DNA of 64,000 nucleotides from Piezodorus guildinii (taxonomy: Eukaryota; Arthropoda; Insecta; Hemiptera; Pentatomidae): NCBI GenBank assembly GCA_023052935.1, contig CM041294.1, positions 105,771,116-105,835,115 on the forward strand, given 5' to 3'. Each line of letters begins with the position of its first letter. The stretch's first letter is position 1. Shown here one piece after another: positions 10,863 through 23,303 of this stretch. The position numbers were made by a program, and so were the translations under genes. The notes beneath the pieces are model-generated. The model was given only the letters and a program-made list of their open reading frames with translations, searched no databases and was not told where the DNA came from.

Positions 10863-12093
10863 TTTTTCAATAAGCTGTATTTAACGAGAGAAACTTCCCT
10901 TATTGAAATATTCCCATATGAGATCAGCATATTCAAGAATACAAATTACTCAAGACAACTAAATTGTACACTTTTATAATGTGATGCTGGGTCCTAGAAT
11001 AAATTACTACTAATTTTTATAATTTCAATATTTGATATATTAGCTTTAATGTAAAAAAAAAAAAAAAAAATAGATTATATAACTTCGGTTAATAAATCTA
11101 TAACGAAGAAGGGAATTTAATTCCTTTTTTGGAGAAGAGAATTTAATTTAATAGCAAATTACATTTAATCTGCATTGATTTTTTTTTTTTTTTTTAGGTG
11201 GTATACTATTCTAGTAAAAGATAAAAACAATTGAAAAAAAAAAACTTTACTTTTTCTTACTAAAAAAGAACAAAGTTAGAGGGCACTCACCCGGAAAAAA
11301 ATCAACAAGCCATTCGTTGATGAAAGTTAAATACAGAGAACATTGTGCGGTGTCACCCCTACCCCCTTCATTGTAGTTAAGGTCATACTTTTAATCAATA
11401 GCCAGAAACAGCTAACCTCTGGAGCTTTGAATAGTAAGTTTCAACATAAAAGGATAAATTCTTTTAATTAGATTTCAGCTTTCAAGTACTTTGGTAAGTC
11501 AAGAGTTTATGATGTAATCATATTTAATGCAACGTTGAACAAGTGAATAATTGGTTCACTGTTTGTGGATAATTTTTTACTGGATTAATTAATTCCGTAT
11601 AAATCATATTCTATACATCACATATAATCATAGCCCTATGCACTATAAACTCAGTATAAAACTATGAAGATATCAAATGAAGATTAATGCCATCCTAGAG
11701 TAGAGGACTCATAATAAAAGCATCAATTCCAGTTGGAGGACCCAAAGACAAGATGAATGGTCTCAGTGCCAGACACCTTATCGTCCGATGGAGCGATAAA
11801 CCTGTTCCGTCCTGACAAAAGATTCAACATGTTTTTTGCTTCTTTTTTTTTTCTCCCCTCGTAAATTTCAAACAAAACGAGAGAATATTTGCGTAGATTT
11901 TATCTGGTTATAAATTAGGAGCGAGGCTATGTTAGTACAATAATTAGATGGAGATATACAATATGACATAACCTATATTGTTAGCATAAAGAAAAAAATA
12001 ATACTGATAGGCTTATTACATTTAAATAAAAAGAAAAGTAAAGATCAGAAATTTAGAAAAAAGCTGATTATTAGTAACAAACAATTAGTAAGG
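10863..12093. other. A+T-rich DNA, nothing recognised
   Basis: Poly-A and poly-T runs at about 11054-11070 and 11180-11195. No repeat shared with the window and no coding signal. Confidence 0.45.
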
Positions 12094-12108
12094 TTCAGAT
12101 TATAATCA

Positions 12109-12390
12109 AAGGTAGAAATATTCAAGAGATATTCGTTTTTTAAAATATTTATATTTTGCCTACGTTTCGGCTCAAACTTGTAAGCCATCATCAGGGCATT
12201 ACTAAGCCTTGTCAAGCATAAACCCTAGAATCAAACATAGAGTTTATGCTTGAGATGGCTCAGTAATGCCCTGGTGATGGCTCACAATTTTGAGCCGAAG
12301 CGTCGGCAAAATTAGAATATTAAAAAAAAACCACTAACTCCTGATTATTTCTACCTATGATAATTTCAACAGTCGACTATACATCTTCAA
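12109..12390 (-). mobile_element. Hairpin element B3, complete, diverged
   Basis: The palindrome carries CTACGTTTCGGCTCAAAC and GCCATCATCAGGGCATTA on the left, with the complementary words on the right. The second copy of the core has mutated to CTGGTGA and CCGAAGCG. The tail ACAGTCGACTATACATC lies at the right edge, so the element reads on the minus strand. It is flanked by an imperfect 15-bp duplication (13 of 15 match), at 12094-12108 and 12391-12405. Mutations in both arms show that it is older than B1 and B2. Confidence 0.7.
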
Positions 12391-12477
12391 TTTAGAATAT
12401 AATCAATTAGAGGACCTTCTTATAACTATAGATTAAGAAGAAAAAATTTCTAAAATTATTAAAAAAATGTTAGGTGT

Positions 12478-12803
12478 TAAGGAAATGACCTGATTCGTCT
12501 CTCAAGTGCGGTACGATTGTGGCTGCGCTCTGAACCAGAGGCGCGGCTGGAGAGGCGCTGCGATCTCTCGGGTACTGCTTTTCTCTATATAAGTGGAGGA
12601 ATAAGCCTGGCTTCCAGTTTTCCCGATAGAATGTAAATATTGTAAATAGGTATGCGCGTGTTTACTTTATTTTATTATTATTATTTTATTTTAATGTTGT
12701 CGCTGTATCTATCTTTTTTCTATTGTATTCAATTTTTTTTTAAAAAACATTTTGTGTGAATGAAGTCATCACTATTTCAAATCTCCATTATTTGAAAAAT
12801 AAA
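12478..12803 (+). mobile_element. Jockey-type LINE 3' UTR, detached
   Basis: This aligns with the 3' UTR after the Jockey C-terminus at 51447-51887: GTGCGGTACGATTGTGGCTG here against the word GTGCGGTGTGATTGTGGCTG there, then GGCGCTGCGATC and GTAAATATTGTAAATAGGTATG. It ends near ATTTGAAAAATAAAATG (12790-12806). No coding part precedes it, so it is a strongly 5'-truncated insertion. Confidence 0.7.
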
Positions 12804-14160
12804 ATGCAACATGAAAAAATAAAATAAATAATATACTTTTTTAAATGATCATTTGACAAATAAGACATATGATGGAATAAAATATTTCGGCCATTCAGTT
12901 ATTTAATTCTCATGTTATAAGAATTGTTAGAATAACTAAATATTATTTTAAAAAAATAAATAAAATAAAATAACACCATGTGTGGATCATACGGCAACTA
13001 ATATCTTCAGCTTTGATTTTTACAAATAAACTTTTAAAGCTTGATTACTAGGAACCAAATAGAATAGCACCCTTAACGCTCTAGCAAATGAAAGAAGACA
13101 TTGAAGCCTGCCAAACACTAAAAGAAGAACAGGAATTAGCGTGGCGCTAAATAGAAATAGAATTACTGAGGTGCAGGAGATGCTCTTAGAGCGCCACAGG
13201 TTGCCACAGAAATTCTCAAAATAATGTTCTATGCTCCATCGAACTGAAAGTTTAGTTTACAAGAATTGTATGAATGTGATCTCATATCACTATTACTAAT
13301 GTTCATATAGAAACAAATTGTAATATTTCACAATAAACAAATACACGGAAGTTTTTCACATTTAAGGTAGGATTATACGCATCTTGAAACGTACAACATT
13401 TACTTCTAAGGTGTTTCAGTTTCCTTCGGTTATTATAACAATGTTTTTCATAAAAAGAAATGAGTAAACTAAAGTATTTATACTATAAGACCTTATTCCT
13501 ATAAAAAAAAAAAAAAAAAAAAAAACAAGATCGAGGAAGTGTAGGTGCTATCAAATATGAAATTAATTCATCGATATCAGCTATTTTTCGGTTATGTTTT
13601 TACAATATGGAAGGTGCTAATAAGATTGAATTCCATTCTAAATATTTCTATTATGCTCATGATATCTCTCATAAGCTTGAGAAAGAACTATACCGTAAAC
13701 CGTAATATAGGGATTTACTTAATATTTTGACTGGACTGTTTGTCTAATCGCCTTACTAACCTTTTTTTTTTTTTTTTTATGAAATATTAAAGGAAAATAC
13801 TTAGTATTTAAACAATACAGTTTCAGCACGAGATACATTTATACATATAACGAGTGAAGAGATACTGAAGGATAAACTGACTCGAAAATGATTAGCTTAA
13901 GTAGGACTGTTGCATGATCTCATCTCCACCCCTCAATTACATTGACCATCTAGGCTATGACCTCGTAGGCTCACTCTCTTCAAGCATGTGAGCTCTTAAT
14001 TTGTCTAAGAGCTTTTCTAGCTAATAACAAGAGGATATTGTAAATAGTAATGAAAATGGCAAATAACGATTCAGCTAAAGATTTGATGCATAAATATAAA
14101 ACAAAAATAAATTACTTTAAAATCTTAAATTATTTAATTTTTAATTTATTTATATGAAAA
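12804..14160. other. A+T-rich DNA, nothing recognised
   Basis: Contains a poly-A run at about 13503-13525 and a poly-T run near 13762-13778. The 61-codon frame at 13545-13730 has the composition of noncoding A+T-rich DNA. Nothing else is seen. Confidence 0.45.
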
Positions 14161-14470
14161 GGCGTGGTCTAGTGGATGGAGCACTAGTCCAATGTTCTCC
14201 AGGTCTACATTTCGAATCCCAGCTGTTGCGGAACATTATTCATTATGTTATTTTAGGCGCGGGGCGACGCTGTGGAATGGAAACCCTTCTAGGGCACACA
14301 CAATCTCTATAAAGTAGGTACCAACAAATGGGGAAAACCTGGCAGTCAGGTGTTATCTCGGCCTAATCTGCTCATACCACAACCGGTGGCCTAGAAACTA
14401 CGAATCTCAATATGCAATGAGCACAAGACTCTTCATCGATTGTACAAATGCAGTTTTTTTTTTATTATAT
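14161..14470 (+). mobile_element. SINE B, plus-strand copy
   Basis: A tRNA-like head has an A-box region TCTAGTGGATGGAGCA and a B-box region TTTCGAATCCC. A body follows with GGGGCGACGC, AACCTGGCAGTC, TCGGCCTAATC and GAGCACAAGACTCTTCATC, and then a T-rich end. The minus-strand segment 42098-42356 has the same order of blocks, which defines the family. It has no coding capacity and would depend on a LINE for transposition. The two copies are well diverged, so the family is probably old here. Confidence 0.75.
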
Positions 14471-15552
14471 TTTTTTATATTATTAATAATTCCAAAATGT
14501 ATGTTTGATTGTTTTTGTTTGTCCAACTTTAATAAGCTGAGTACATTACTGTAATTATTTTATATGTAATTTCACAATCGAATTCCAAATTTCTGAAATT
14601 ATTTTATTTACCATCAGAATTTATGATGATATATACAAAGAATTATAATTGTACCCTCATGTCAGAAGAAATATATTTAAAAGGAAAGGTTTTAAGGATA
14701 CTAAAGATCTTAGATCTCGAGTTGTCGTAAGTTATAACTAAAATAAACTTTAGTTTAAAAATTTCATACTAGGATCCAAAATTGTCTGAATGCATCAGAT
14801 ACTATAATATTGTAAAAAGGGACTGATATTTCTAGGACTATCAAAAGAAAGGACGAAGAACGATTAGTTAACAGATGTTTAAGTGGAGCAAAAAGGGCGG
14901 CCACTAAGCCAGGATTAAGAAGCCTCGTCCCTTTGGATTAAGGGTCACTCAGGCCCTCTTGGTCCCTTCAATATTCCAAGCAAGAATATAGCAATAGTTA
15001 TCCAAGTAATAGAAATGCCAGGTTTCCTTATTATAATATAAAGAGGCTCCAATAGGGTTTTCCTTTCGATAATACTACAATGTATTTCTGGGAAACGACT
15101 ACAGAATCTCGGAATACACATCACTTCCATATATTTGCAATGCAATTATATCGGAATTTACTTTTTAACCTTTTCTACTTTATTATTTATATACTCGTAC
15201 TATGTACTTCATTATTTATAATCAGCGTATATTTAAGCACTCTTTTATCAATGATTTTAAAAAGATTAATATTAGTTCTTAACGAAATATACTGTTGTCA
15301 TACATTTGAAATGTATCGTTATGGTACAAAATTATATATAAGAATGACAAAAGAAAATAACAGTCTTGAAAAGATCCCGAAATGTCGGAACAAAAAGAAA
15401 ACAATGTAAAGATGTTTTAAAATAGTAAAAAGTGTTAATGGATGTACAAAATGTCTTATCGAATATATAAAGAAACAAAGAACTTCCTCGTGTTAAATAA
15501 ATAAAAAGATAGTTTTTAACATGTTTTACTTTTTTATATAAATACTGTTTCA
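14471..15552. other. A+T-rich DNA, nothing recognised
   Basis: ORFs of 60-109 codons occur (for example 15080-15409), but they have no domain and overlap others on the opposite strand. Near 15370 there is CCCGAAATGTCGG, similar to the CGAAACGTCGG word of the hairpin elements, without the rest of such an element. Confidence 0.35.
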
Positions 15553-15930
15553 CTTTTAAATTTCTTTATTTCCAGATCGGCTGCGTGAGCCATACATGGT
15601 TTTTTAATATAAAAAGAATAGTTATTACAACTGGTAACAATAGAAAAAGTTGGGGTATAGTCTCATACACAAGACACCCGTAACGATAATACATTTATAA
15701 TTATTCATGAAAATGGAATAATGAATTGAATTAATAACAGAACGAATGAATAAAATACAAATTAAAGAAAAAAAGAAAAGTAATGAATATACAAAATAAT
15801 ATGAAGTTCGCTACAAGAATATAGTTTATAAAAAAAATAAATAAAATAAAATAATAAAAAAACTATATAAAAATAAACCAACAAGATTAAATAATATGAG
15901 GCTTATGCTTATAAAACGAAATAATAATAT
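15553..15930 (-). mobile_element. 3' UTR of Jockey-type LINE (Jockey-1)
   Basis: Follows directly on the minus strand after the RT remnant at 15931-16310. It ends with GGCTCACGCAGCCGATCTGG, AATAAA and a short A-tract (read at 15553-15570). The same 3' end is found at 10077-10376 and 40208-40400, so three members of this family lie in the window. Confidence 0.8.
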
Positions 15931-16310
15931 TTACAAAATGTCTTGTAGAAGCCTGGGTTTGAGCCTGTGAGATGAAGTTGGAACTCCTATGTTGTATGCC
16001 ACTTGGTATGGTAGCTGGGAGTGGTATTTCCTGAAACGGTTTTTTATTAAATCTTCGATGTATTGTATGTATGTAGCTCGCGGTGTAGTTGACTATTTCT
16101 GATGAACCATGGGGCATCTACAGCTATTCTTAATATTTTGTTTTGAAATACTTGTAATTTTTTTCTTGTCGTTGAGGAAGCAGCTCCCCACAGTTCACAA
16201 CCATACATAAGTAGTGGCCTTAATATAGTTTTATAAAGAAGAATTGTTGTTTCGGGTTTGAGATTTGATTTTCTATTGAGGATCGCATAAATACTGTGAA
16301 AGTCAATATA
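15931..16310 (-). pseudogene. Jockey-clade LINE RT C-terminus (Jockey-1)
   Basis: On the minus strand the frame reads AILNRKSNLKPETTILLYKT, then RPLLMYGCELWGAAS, KLQVFQNKILR, DAPWFIRNSQLHRELH. After one frameshift it continues with EDLIKNRFRKYHS and ends SHRLKPRLLQDIL followed by a stop at 15931-15933. This is the typical end of a Jockey-clade reverse transcriptase after the palm (family pattern YG-ELWG-AS, then FQ-K-LR, APW--N, HRELH, RLK). The frameshift and the absence of the endonuclease, the palm and ORF1 show a 5'-truncated dead copy. It joins its own 3' UTR without a gap. Confidence in the clade is high; the exact family cannot be named from sequence alone. Confidence 0.85.
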
Positions 16311-16676
16311 TTAGTAACCACTCTGTTATCAATGGTATATAAAAAAAAAATAGTGTTTAACGAAATATCGAAAAGCGTTATACTTGTGGGAAAGCAAGCA
16401 ATGATAAACGAAATCGAAAATTCTGATATTTCCTAGACTATTCATTCGCAGCCAACTCACCTTCCACCAAACTCAGTTAAAAACCAAATGTTCGAAAATT
16501 CCTTTGATCTACGTTTCGAATGAACCTAGAACGCTTACTCCTCCGTAACGCTGACCAACTTTTTTGTTGTTGACTTTCCGTTATGTTAAACAACGCTCAA
16601 AACGTTCTTGTAACCACCATGTGATTCATAATGAATGTCTATAAAAAAAGTTTTAGTTTATCAAAAACATGGTAGT

Positions 16677-16802
16677 ACATTATTATTCCGAAACTATCAT
16701 ACGTTGTATTTAGCCTTGTTTATACTAGTAGCTAATAGCTTAATGGCTTCTTGTATAAACAAGGCTAAACACAACTTATGATAGTTTCGGAATAATGAAG
16801 TA
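16677..16802. repeat. Short palindromic element
   Basis: ATTATTCCGAAACTATCAT and TTAGCCTTGTTTATAC on the left are mirrored by GTATAAACAAGGCTAA and ATGATAGTTTCGGAATAAT on the right. The arms are about 50 bp, separated by about 25-30 bp. No TSD was recognised. The arms differ at a few sites. It could be a small MITE or a hairpin-forming remnant; the CGAAAC word is present but not the CTGATGA word. Confidence 0.7.
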
Positions 16803-16864
16803 GTACAATATCTTCATAAACTATAATTTTTTAATTCATTTTTAAAAATTCATTATGAATAACT

Positions 16865-16965
16865 ATAAAAATAATCAGGAAACGACCATAATATTTTATT
16901 TAATCTGCCAACGTTTCGGTCCATTCGGTTAGCCATTAATAGGACTAACATGTATTATATCTGAG
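16865..16965. mobile_element. Hairpin element fragment
   Basis: Has AATAATCAGGAAAC, CTGCCAACGTTTCGGTCC and TTAGCCATTAATAGG, corresponding to the outer part and core of one arm. The second arm is missing and the CATCATCAGG word has decayed. Confidence 0.5.
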
Positions 16966-18375
16966 GCTTATGGCCAATTTTAAAATCTTGAAAAATAAAA
17001 ATAGATAAAAGGACTAGAACCAACCAGAGCGAATGACATAATTATAAGCGGTAAACCACATAAAGTGAAATAAAACATGGAATTATAAGCTATGACAAAA
17101 GAATTATGAAATTACAATTTATCAATTGGATATGATAAAATCAAATATACACTTTAATCTGAAACTATTATTTTCAAAATTCCCAAAGCATTGTTCTTAG
17201 CCGTTAACGCAAGCGTTCACTATTTGTATTAAAAAATAAACCAGTATTTTATTAAAATAATGAATAACAAGAATTGACAGGTAAACATTATTATTAAAAG
17301 TGTTTTCCATAGCTAAACTTAGTTAAATTTATCAAAAACAATATAAATAAAAAAAAAGTTAGTATAGTAATATAAACAAATATTATTTGGTGCCTTCTTA
17401 TGCAACAACATTGAATAGGAGGATGTAATCAGCTCAATAATTTAGAAGGAGACTAAATTCAGTATACTACTTAAGTAAAAGTGATGCCTTTTAAAAGTAA
17501 TTAATGAAATAGCCAACTAGTACATCCCAAACAATAATACGATCGAATACAACTTGGCGAAACCAATCACAGTATATTAAGTTGCAACATAAGGCTCTCC
17601 GAAAGTTACTACGGCTATCCCGGGCCCAGTAATTGAGTGAAATTGCAGTATAGAGCGCCCGTTACCCCGCAGCAAGGTATACCCTATTGAAACAGCATTT
17701 GCAATTATGGCGAGATCAATTTGATAATGTACCTGGATTACTGCGAACGGAGATATCAATGCGCCTAAAGGGATCAATAATACAGGTCACAGAAATAGAT
17801 TATATGGATAGTTAGCGAGGTTTAATTAATAGTTTCATTAGATCTCCTAAAGGTTTGATTCCACGAAAGCAATGAACATATTTCTTTAAAATACATAAAA
17901 AGTACAATGCAGGTAGTATTCTATTTAGCATGTAAATAGCCAGACAGCATACCTTATCACATTCCGCTATCATATATAACCATTTAGACGATGGCTTCCA
18001 AAATGTACAATATATTTTACAGTAAGAACAAAAATCTCACATTATTATAATTATTTATTTATATTTTCTTTTTGTTAGTTGAATTATTAAAGTAATTTGT
18101 TTGATTTTTTTAAAATATTTTTTAAATTAAAATTTAGAATTTTTTAAAAATAAATTTTCTGTCAACGATATTGTTGCTAAATAAAATATATTCCGTGAGC
18201 ATATGAAACATATAATTTACACCTATGTGTAAATGAATTTAGCAAATGCTTTTTTTAAGCATTTCAGTTTTCTTCAGAAGAAATCGGATTTTCTTCGATA
18301 AAACTATGCAAACAAAATACAATTATGTTAAACAATCGATTTTACCTTTTAGAAATCGATCTTTCTTAGTTAACA
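16966..18375. other. A+T-rich DNA with a small G+C-richer patch
   Basis: Positions 17575-17780 are slightly richer in G+C and carry a 66-codon minus-strand frame with no known domain. The rest is A+T-rich without features. Confidence 0.35.
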
Positions 18376-19475
18376 TTTTTTTATTATTTATTTTTTTATT
18401 TTATTTAACTCCCTGCCCTGCCTGTTAGACAATACGGGTATTGAAACAGTGGGATGGTAAGCAGGACTGCGTAACAATCCACTGTTGGTATTAAAGCGGT
18501 AACAACATTATCCTGTGCTCACAGGTCGCATCAGCGGCTGTCAAGAACTGGGCCTTCCTCTCTCCTCCTCCGGTCCATGTGGGCAGCAGCTCCGCCTCCT
18601 CTTCCTCGCCTGTCCAGAGGTCCTCGTAGGGCAGGTCTTCGGCAAATATTGAAGTGGGCGGGTCCAATAGCGGTTTTCCACCCATACACAAAATGTTTGT
18701 AGTACAGGTAGTTATGCCTATTGACCAGCCGGGGAAAATCGTTTTCTGGGAGGGCGTAGATACCTGTATCCCTCGATAATTTAACCCTTAATGAATCGAA
18801 GGCGGTGCAGTCCATGATGACGTGCTCAGCAGTTTCCGGGACGTTGCAGCTAGGGCAATGTCTATTCCATGGTGATTAAACTTTGAGCGGAACCCCCCAT
18901 GCCCTGTGAGGAATTGCGAGAGCCAGTAGTCCGGGAGGACCCACTTTGCTTCTAGTCGTGACCGGACAGTGGGGAAGTATTCACTAAGAGATGAACCTTT
19001 TGGACTGGTCACCTACCTACGGTTCCACTCTTCTATTGTATCCTCCCGGATGATTGCTTTCCATTTCGATTGGTTCTCGCTAATCCTCAGTCAGCTAATC
19101 CTAATTCTCCATCCTATATTGTCATGGTAGCTGGGTACCAAAGCCTCCAGAAAGCGCCTCCTACACGACTAAGGCCGTTCAATGCTAGGGCCACTCTATT
19201 CCTTAAACACTCCAGGTGGGGGGTGACGTTAAACCTCTTCCAAACCTTACGTCAAGGTGTGTGACCACCTCCTCACTGGGTCGTATTCTTGAGCCCTGTA
19301 TAACTAGATTAATAGGGTGGGCCCTATCCGTTGTACCTTTTAAGAGAACGGCCTGGGTCTTTGAAGCAGCCATCTTTAACCGTTCTGCTTGTTGTTTCAA
19401 GCCGGCTCTGCTGTTACATTACACCACAACAGCCAAGTCATCAATGTAACCAATCTTATCGATAAAGGCTCATTT
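18376..19475 (-). pseudogene. R1/Jockey-type LINE remnant: RT palm to C-terminal zinc motif
   Basis: On the minus strand, in order: the RT catalytic block GYIDDLAVVV (YIDD codons at 19437-19448), then KMAASKTQAVLLKG, INLVIQGSRIRPSEEV and LNGLSRVGGAFWRL. After an internal deletion come DTIEEWNRR and YWLSQFLTGHGGFRSKFNHH. Following a frameshift near 18870 comes SCNVPETAEHVIMDCTAFDS, the cysteine/histidine cluster near the end of such LINEs. FLTGHG and CNVPETAEH are hallmarks of R1-type and related insect LINEs. The 3' end runs into an A-rich tail (T-rich at 18376-18408). Several stops, at least one frameshift, the deletion and the missing 5' half make it dead. The short frames on both strands here are pieces or shadows of it. 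Confidence 0.85.
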
Positions 19476-22400
19476 ACTTCATGTATTGGCCAATACAGTT
19501 GTAAATATCAATAAATAAATTTAATAAAAAATATCTGAACAAAACAATCCAGATGATAATATTTTTATAAATTGTAATCTTCAAATTTCTTGACTGAAGA
19601 CGAGAGGTAATTAATTTTACAACAGAAAAATTACACGAATTTTCTACCTTTAACCGCGACTTTATTAACTCCTGGATTTCGTTTTTTCTAGTTATCTTAG
19701 AACCTAACTACTTAAATTTATCTACATTTCCAAACGTATATCCTGAGACATAAATATCACCAAGATCGTCATCGTACCTAAAACTAATTATATATTTCGT
19801 CTTATTTATTTCAAGCCCTATACCTTTACTGGTTTTTATTAAGATAATTGAATTAAATTAAATAGTTTCAGCGCCTTCGCACAACAGTACCAAACCATCG
19901 GTCATTTTCCCTGACCCTTCCATATTCAAAGTCTTTTACCTGGCCAAATCTCAGTGAATATCGACAAAACAAAGAATAATTATAATTAATAAGGTAAAAT
20001 ATATATAATGACTAATTGCTTTACGATAAGATTCAACTATGTATATCCACCCGACACCAGCTAAAATTGTGGTTGTTTAAGGTGACTTACCAATCTATTA
20101 TGATGAATTTGAATACTGTTGTTAGTAATAATCAATATTTACAAATCTAACTACAAAGTTATTTTACAACTCGCTTTATGATATTTGCAACATCACAACA
20201 AGCAGGCATATTGGAACTTTGGTCTGAGTGAAGAAGAAACGATGTTATCTAGGGACCATTTTCCCTGACCGAACTACGAATTTTCTTAGTTTTTCATATG
20301 TTTTTAAAATCCCTGACTTTTCCAGGTTTTCCCTGTTGCTTGACACCCGGCTAGAACCTGAATTAAGCAAAAACAAATGCGCAATAAATTAATATTTGCA
20401 ACTAACTAGAAATATTAAAAAAAATAAAAATAAATACATATTGGAAATATGATTTGATTACCCGGTCTGAGCGCGGTGGTTGTTATCGACGAGATCACTG
20501 ATTTTTCTAGTGCACAAATTCCCCGTTATCCATTTCCCGACCGACCCATACAAAATTGTAGCTCCAGCGGAACCGGCAAATCCGTGCCCGGGCAGTAAAT
20601 GTAAGAAAGATTACTTTGAATAGAAGAGCGATTGTTGGGGGTAGGGCTTTCCCGGTAATACCAACCCTGAGGGGGGATGCTTTCTATTCAAGTCGCGATA
20701 GGTAAGGGCCGTTATTACCTGTCGTTATCTTTAGAAATATATCTCTCCAGGATTACTGGACCCATACAGGCCTCCCTAATAATTTCAGCCCTTTCTTCTT
20801 TGAATCAATTCTATTTTCCCTTATGACCAATGGAATCGGAGGGCCATCTTCATAGGGCGCTTTTTCTTTTGTAAACTGATTTCCCTAAGGGGATATCTCT
20901 GATAGAGGATTTTCAAGTAATGGGCGAATCGTTCTATCCTAAAAAGATACTCATTTTCCGCTTTTTCTGGTTATCAGATTAATCCCTAAGATAGTAGGTA
21001 AAGTTTGCCAAAGGTTAAGGAAACCTCAATACAGAATACAAGTGATTTTATTTCCAAACCTCCATTTACTATACAAATATATAGACGTATTCGTCAAACG
21101 TATTCGGAATTAACTATCATTCTGCTATTTAATTGTTTTTAACTCTTTTATTTTCATTTTTTAGGAGTTGTTACACCCTTTATAATGTTAGAAGGAAAAG
21201 CTAAAACCAAAAATCACGACAATAATCATTCTATTTTAACGTTTTGCCAAGTTCATTCACGAAAAACAGTTCTCAAAAATTCAGAAATAACCAAGGGTTT
21301 ATTCATTTGAGGAATTGTTTTCTCGTTTGTTTAATAATCATTATTTGATTTTTAACTTTTTTTTTTTTATTGTCACTTTGTGCTTTTATAATTTATTGTT
21401 ATATCAGCCTCCCTTTACTCACCCATCCAAATATTCTCATATTTTTTTTAACCCTTCAACCATTTATCTTTAAAAAAAAATCATACATAGCGGCTGTTGG
21501 ATCGTTCAGTTTTCAGTTTAACGCCTAATTACAAAAAAAAGTTAGGTATCAGTTATACAAGGAAGAAGAATTATGTATAATAAAAACGAAATTATGTCGA
21601 AGATAATGATATTAAAATTTGAAACCATTTTTCTCCCACATTACAGTAACCCTGCAAATGCGTGCATTTATTTCTACGCGTACCATCTTGCAAATAACTT
21701 TTTGGTTACACTGGATCATTAAGGCTGGAATTTGATTTTATTAATGATGGTATTATTTGAAAGCCTATTAATTACTAATAATGATACATTAATTTGTAGT
21801 TATCAAAAGCGGCATAATAAACAACCAAGTGTGTTCGGGCGCCAGTTAAGACAGAGAGAGGGTTAAATTTCCCCTCCCTGAGTCTTCCATTTATCTTTGA
21901 TTGAATTTAATATTCAATCCGTAGCGGTAAAAAAATGAATCTTAATGTTCTCATGATGGTTAGGCGGGCAAAAAAAAAAACAACAACAAAAAAAACAGGG
22001 CTAGTTCCGTCACCACTACCAACAGGGTATAGGGCTGTCCCCTACAAAATATATTATCTACCTACCCCTCGCTAAATACCTCCACCCCTTCAAGACTAAT
22101 AAATCACGGGGAAGCGAGACATGACGACCTCCAACGAGATGATCCAAGGTCCAGAGGCAGTTTATTAGAACTTTGTGGGCCGCTTTACCCTAATGTCGAG
22201 GCGTTATGTCTTTATAAAGCAGTATCTCAGCCCCAGATTTTAATAATTCCCTACCCCCTAATACCGGCCTTCCTCATAAAGTCCCCAGCCTTCGGATTTA
22301 CTTAATGCCTTACGGGACCACGGTCTTTCCCAGGCCTCATAAGAGAATTCACTTTTTTATCCAGGCGCATCGATTAAGATTTGAAACAGGCACGTTCATT

Positions 22401-22966
22401 TAAGTACAGTATTTAAGAGGGTATAGAGGTGAATTGAATTTTAAAAAATGTATGAGGAATATAGCATATCATGAAGAGCTTAAAACAGTAAAAGTGTTAA
22501 AATTGAATATAGTGTAAAAATGGTATTAAAACTTTACTTCCATACACCTGAAATCGGACTTATAATTAAATTTCAGAATAAAGGACACTCCATCCCTTAA
22601 TACTAATGCCAACTAAGTTAAACACAAGAAAACATTAAAATTGTAACACAATTCTATCAACTCTTAAGTGAAAACTTTTTTAACAAATACGTTTAAGTAA
22701 ATTCTTCACTAAATCAATCTTCTAGATTTGGTTCCTGATTGAGTATTCTATGTTATAAAAAACATCTAAAAAAAAAGGCATTCTATCAACAGCGATTTAG
22801 GAAAAACTTAATTTTAAAAAGTAATTAAAATAGTATACAAAATAACGTGCATACTAAGCATGTTTCGAATGCGCGATATGTAATGTTCTAATTATACTAC
22901 AACATTTGTCTGAATAGATTAGGAAATTGACGGTTATAACAAGGCACAATTTAATAAAGTCAGAAC
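19476..22966. other. Unique DNA with two G+C-richer islands
   Basis: The islands are 20460-20720 and 22000-22350. The first contains, on the plus strand, an acceptor-like TTTTTCTAG, a 92-bp open stretch 20511-20602 and a donor-like GTAAGAAAG. The second holds homeodomain-like words (TTTATTAG, TTTATAAAG) but no frame. Neither island is repeated in the window. They may be regulatory DNA or small exons; the family is not recognised. The remainder is A+T-rich. Confidence 0.3.
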
Positions 22967-22978
22967 AAATAAATGTAT

Positions 22979-23291
22979 AATTGTGGATGTAATTAGTTGA
23001 TCGTTGAGAATTACTGGAAGGAATTAGTCCGGATGGCGGTCATTAAATGAAACAACTAAATAGTTTCAACTATTTTATTGTTTGCCAACGTTTCGACCCC
23101 CTTTGTGGGTCATCATCAGGGCGCATGGTGAGAGAATGGAAATACTAATGGAAATAACTCAGTTTCCATTCTCCCACCATGCGCCCTGATGATGACCCAC
23201 AAAGGGGGTCGAAACGTTGGCAAACAATAAAATAGTTGAAACTATTTAGTTGTTTCATTTAATGACCGCCACCCGGACTAATTCCTTCCAG
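22979..23291 (+). mobile_element. Hairpin element C1, complete, with 12-bp TSD
   Basis: The TSD AAATAAATGTAT lies at 22967-22978 and 23292-23303. It starts with a tail containing GTGGATGTAATTAGTTGATC and GTTGAGAATTA. The palindrome is 23014-23291 with arms of about 125 bp around a ~20-bp loop near 23150. The arms carry GCCAACGTTTCGACCCCC and GGGTCATCATCAGGGCGCAT on the left and exact complements on the right. The arms differ at only a few bases. The arm sequence differs from subfamilies A and B apart from the core block, but the tail aligns with theirs. No ORF. Confidence 0.8.
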
Positions 23292-23303
23292 AAATAAATG
23301 TAT

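Noticed and set aside
15538..16295. AAATACTGT on both sides of Jockey-1 as its TSD
   Set aside because: The left copy is separated from the A-tail by about nine bases and the right one overlaps readable coding sequence.
18491..18691. Several 60-94-codon frames around 18.5-19.5 kb treated as separate genes
   Set aside because: They are pieces and shadows of one degraded LINE; reading across frames shows RT and zinc motifs in order.
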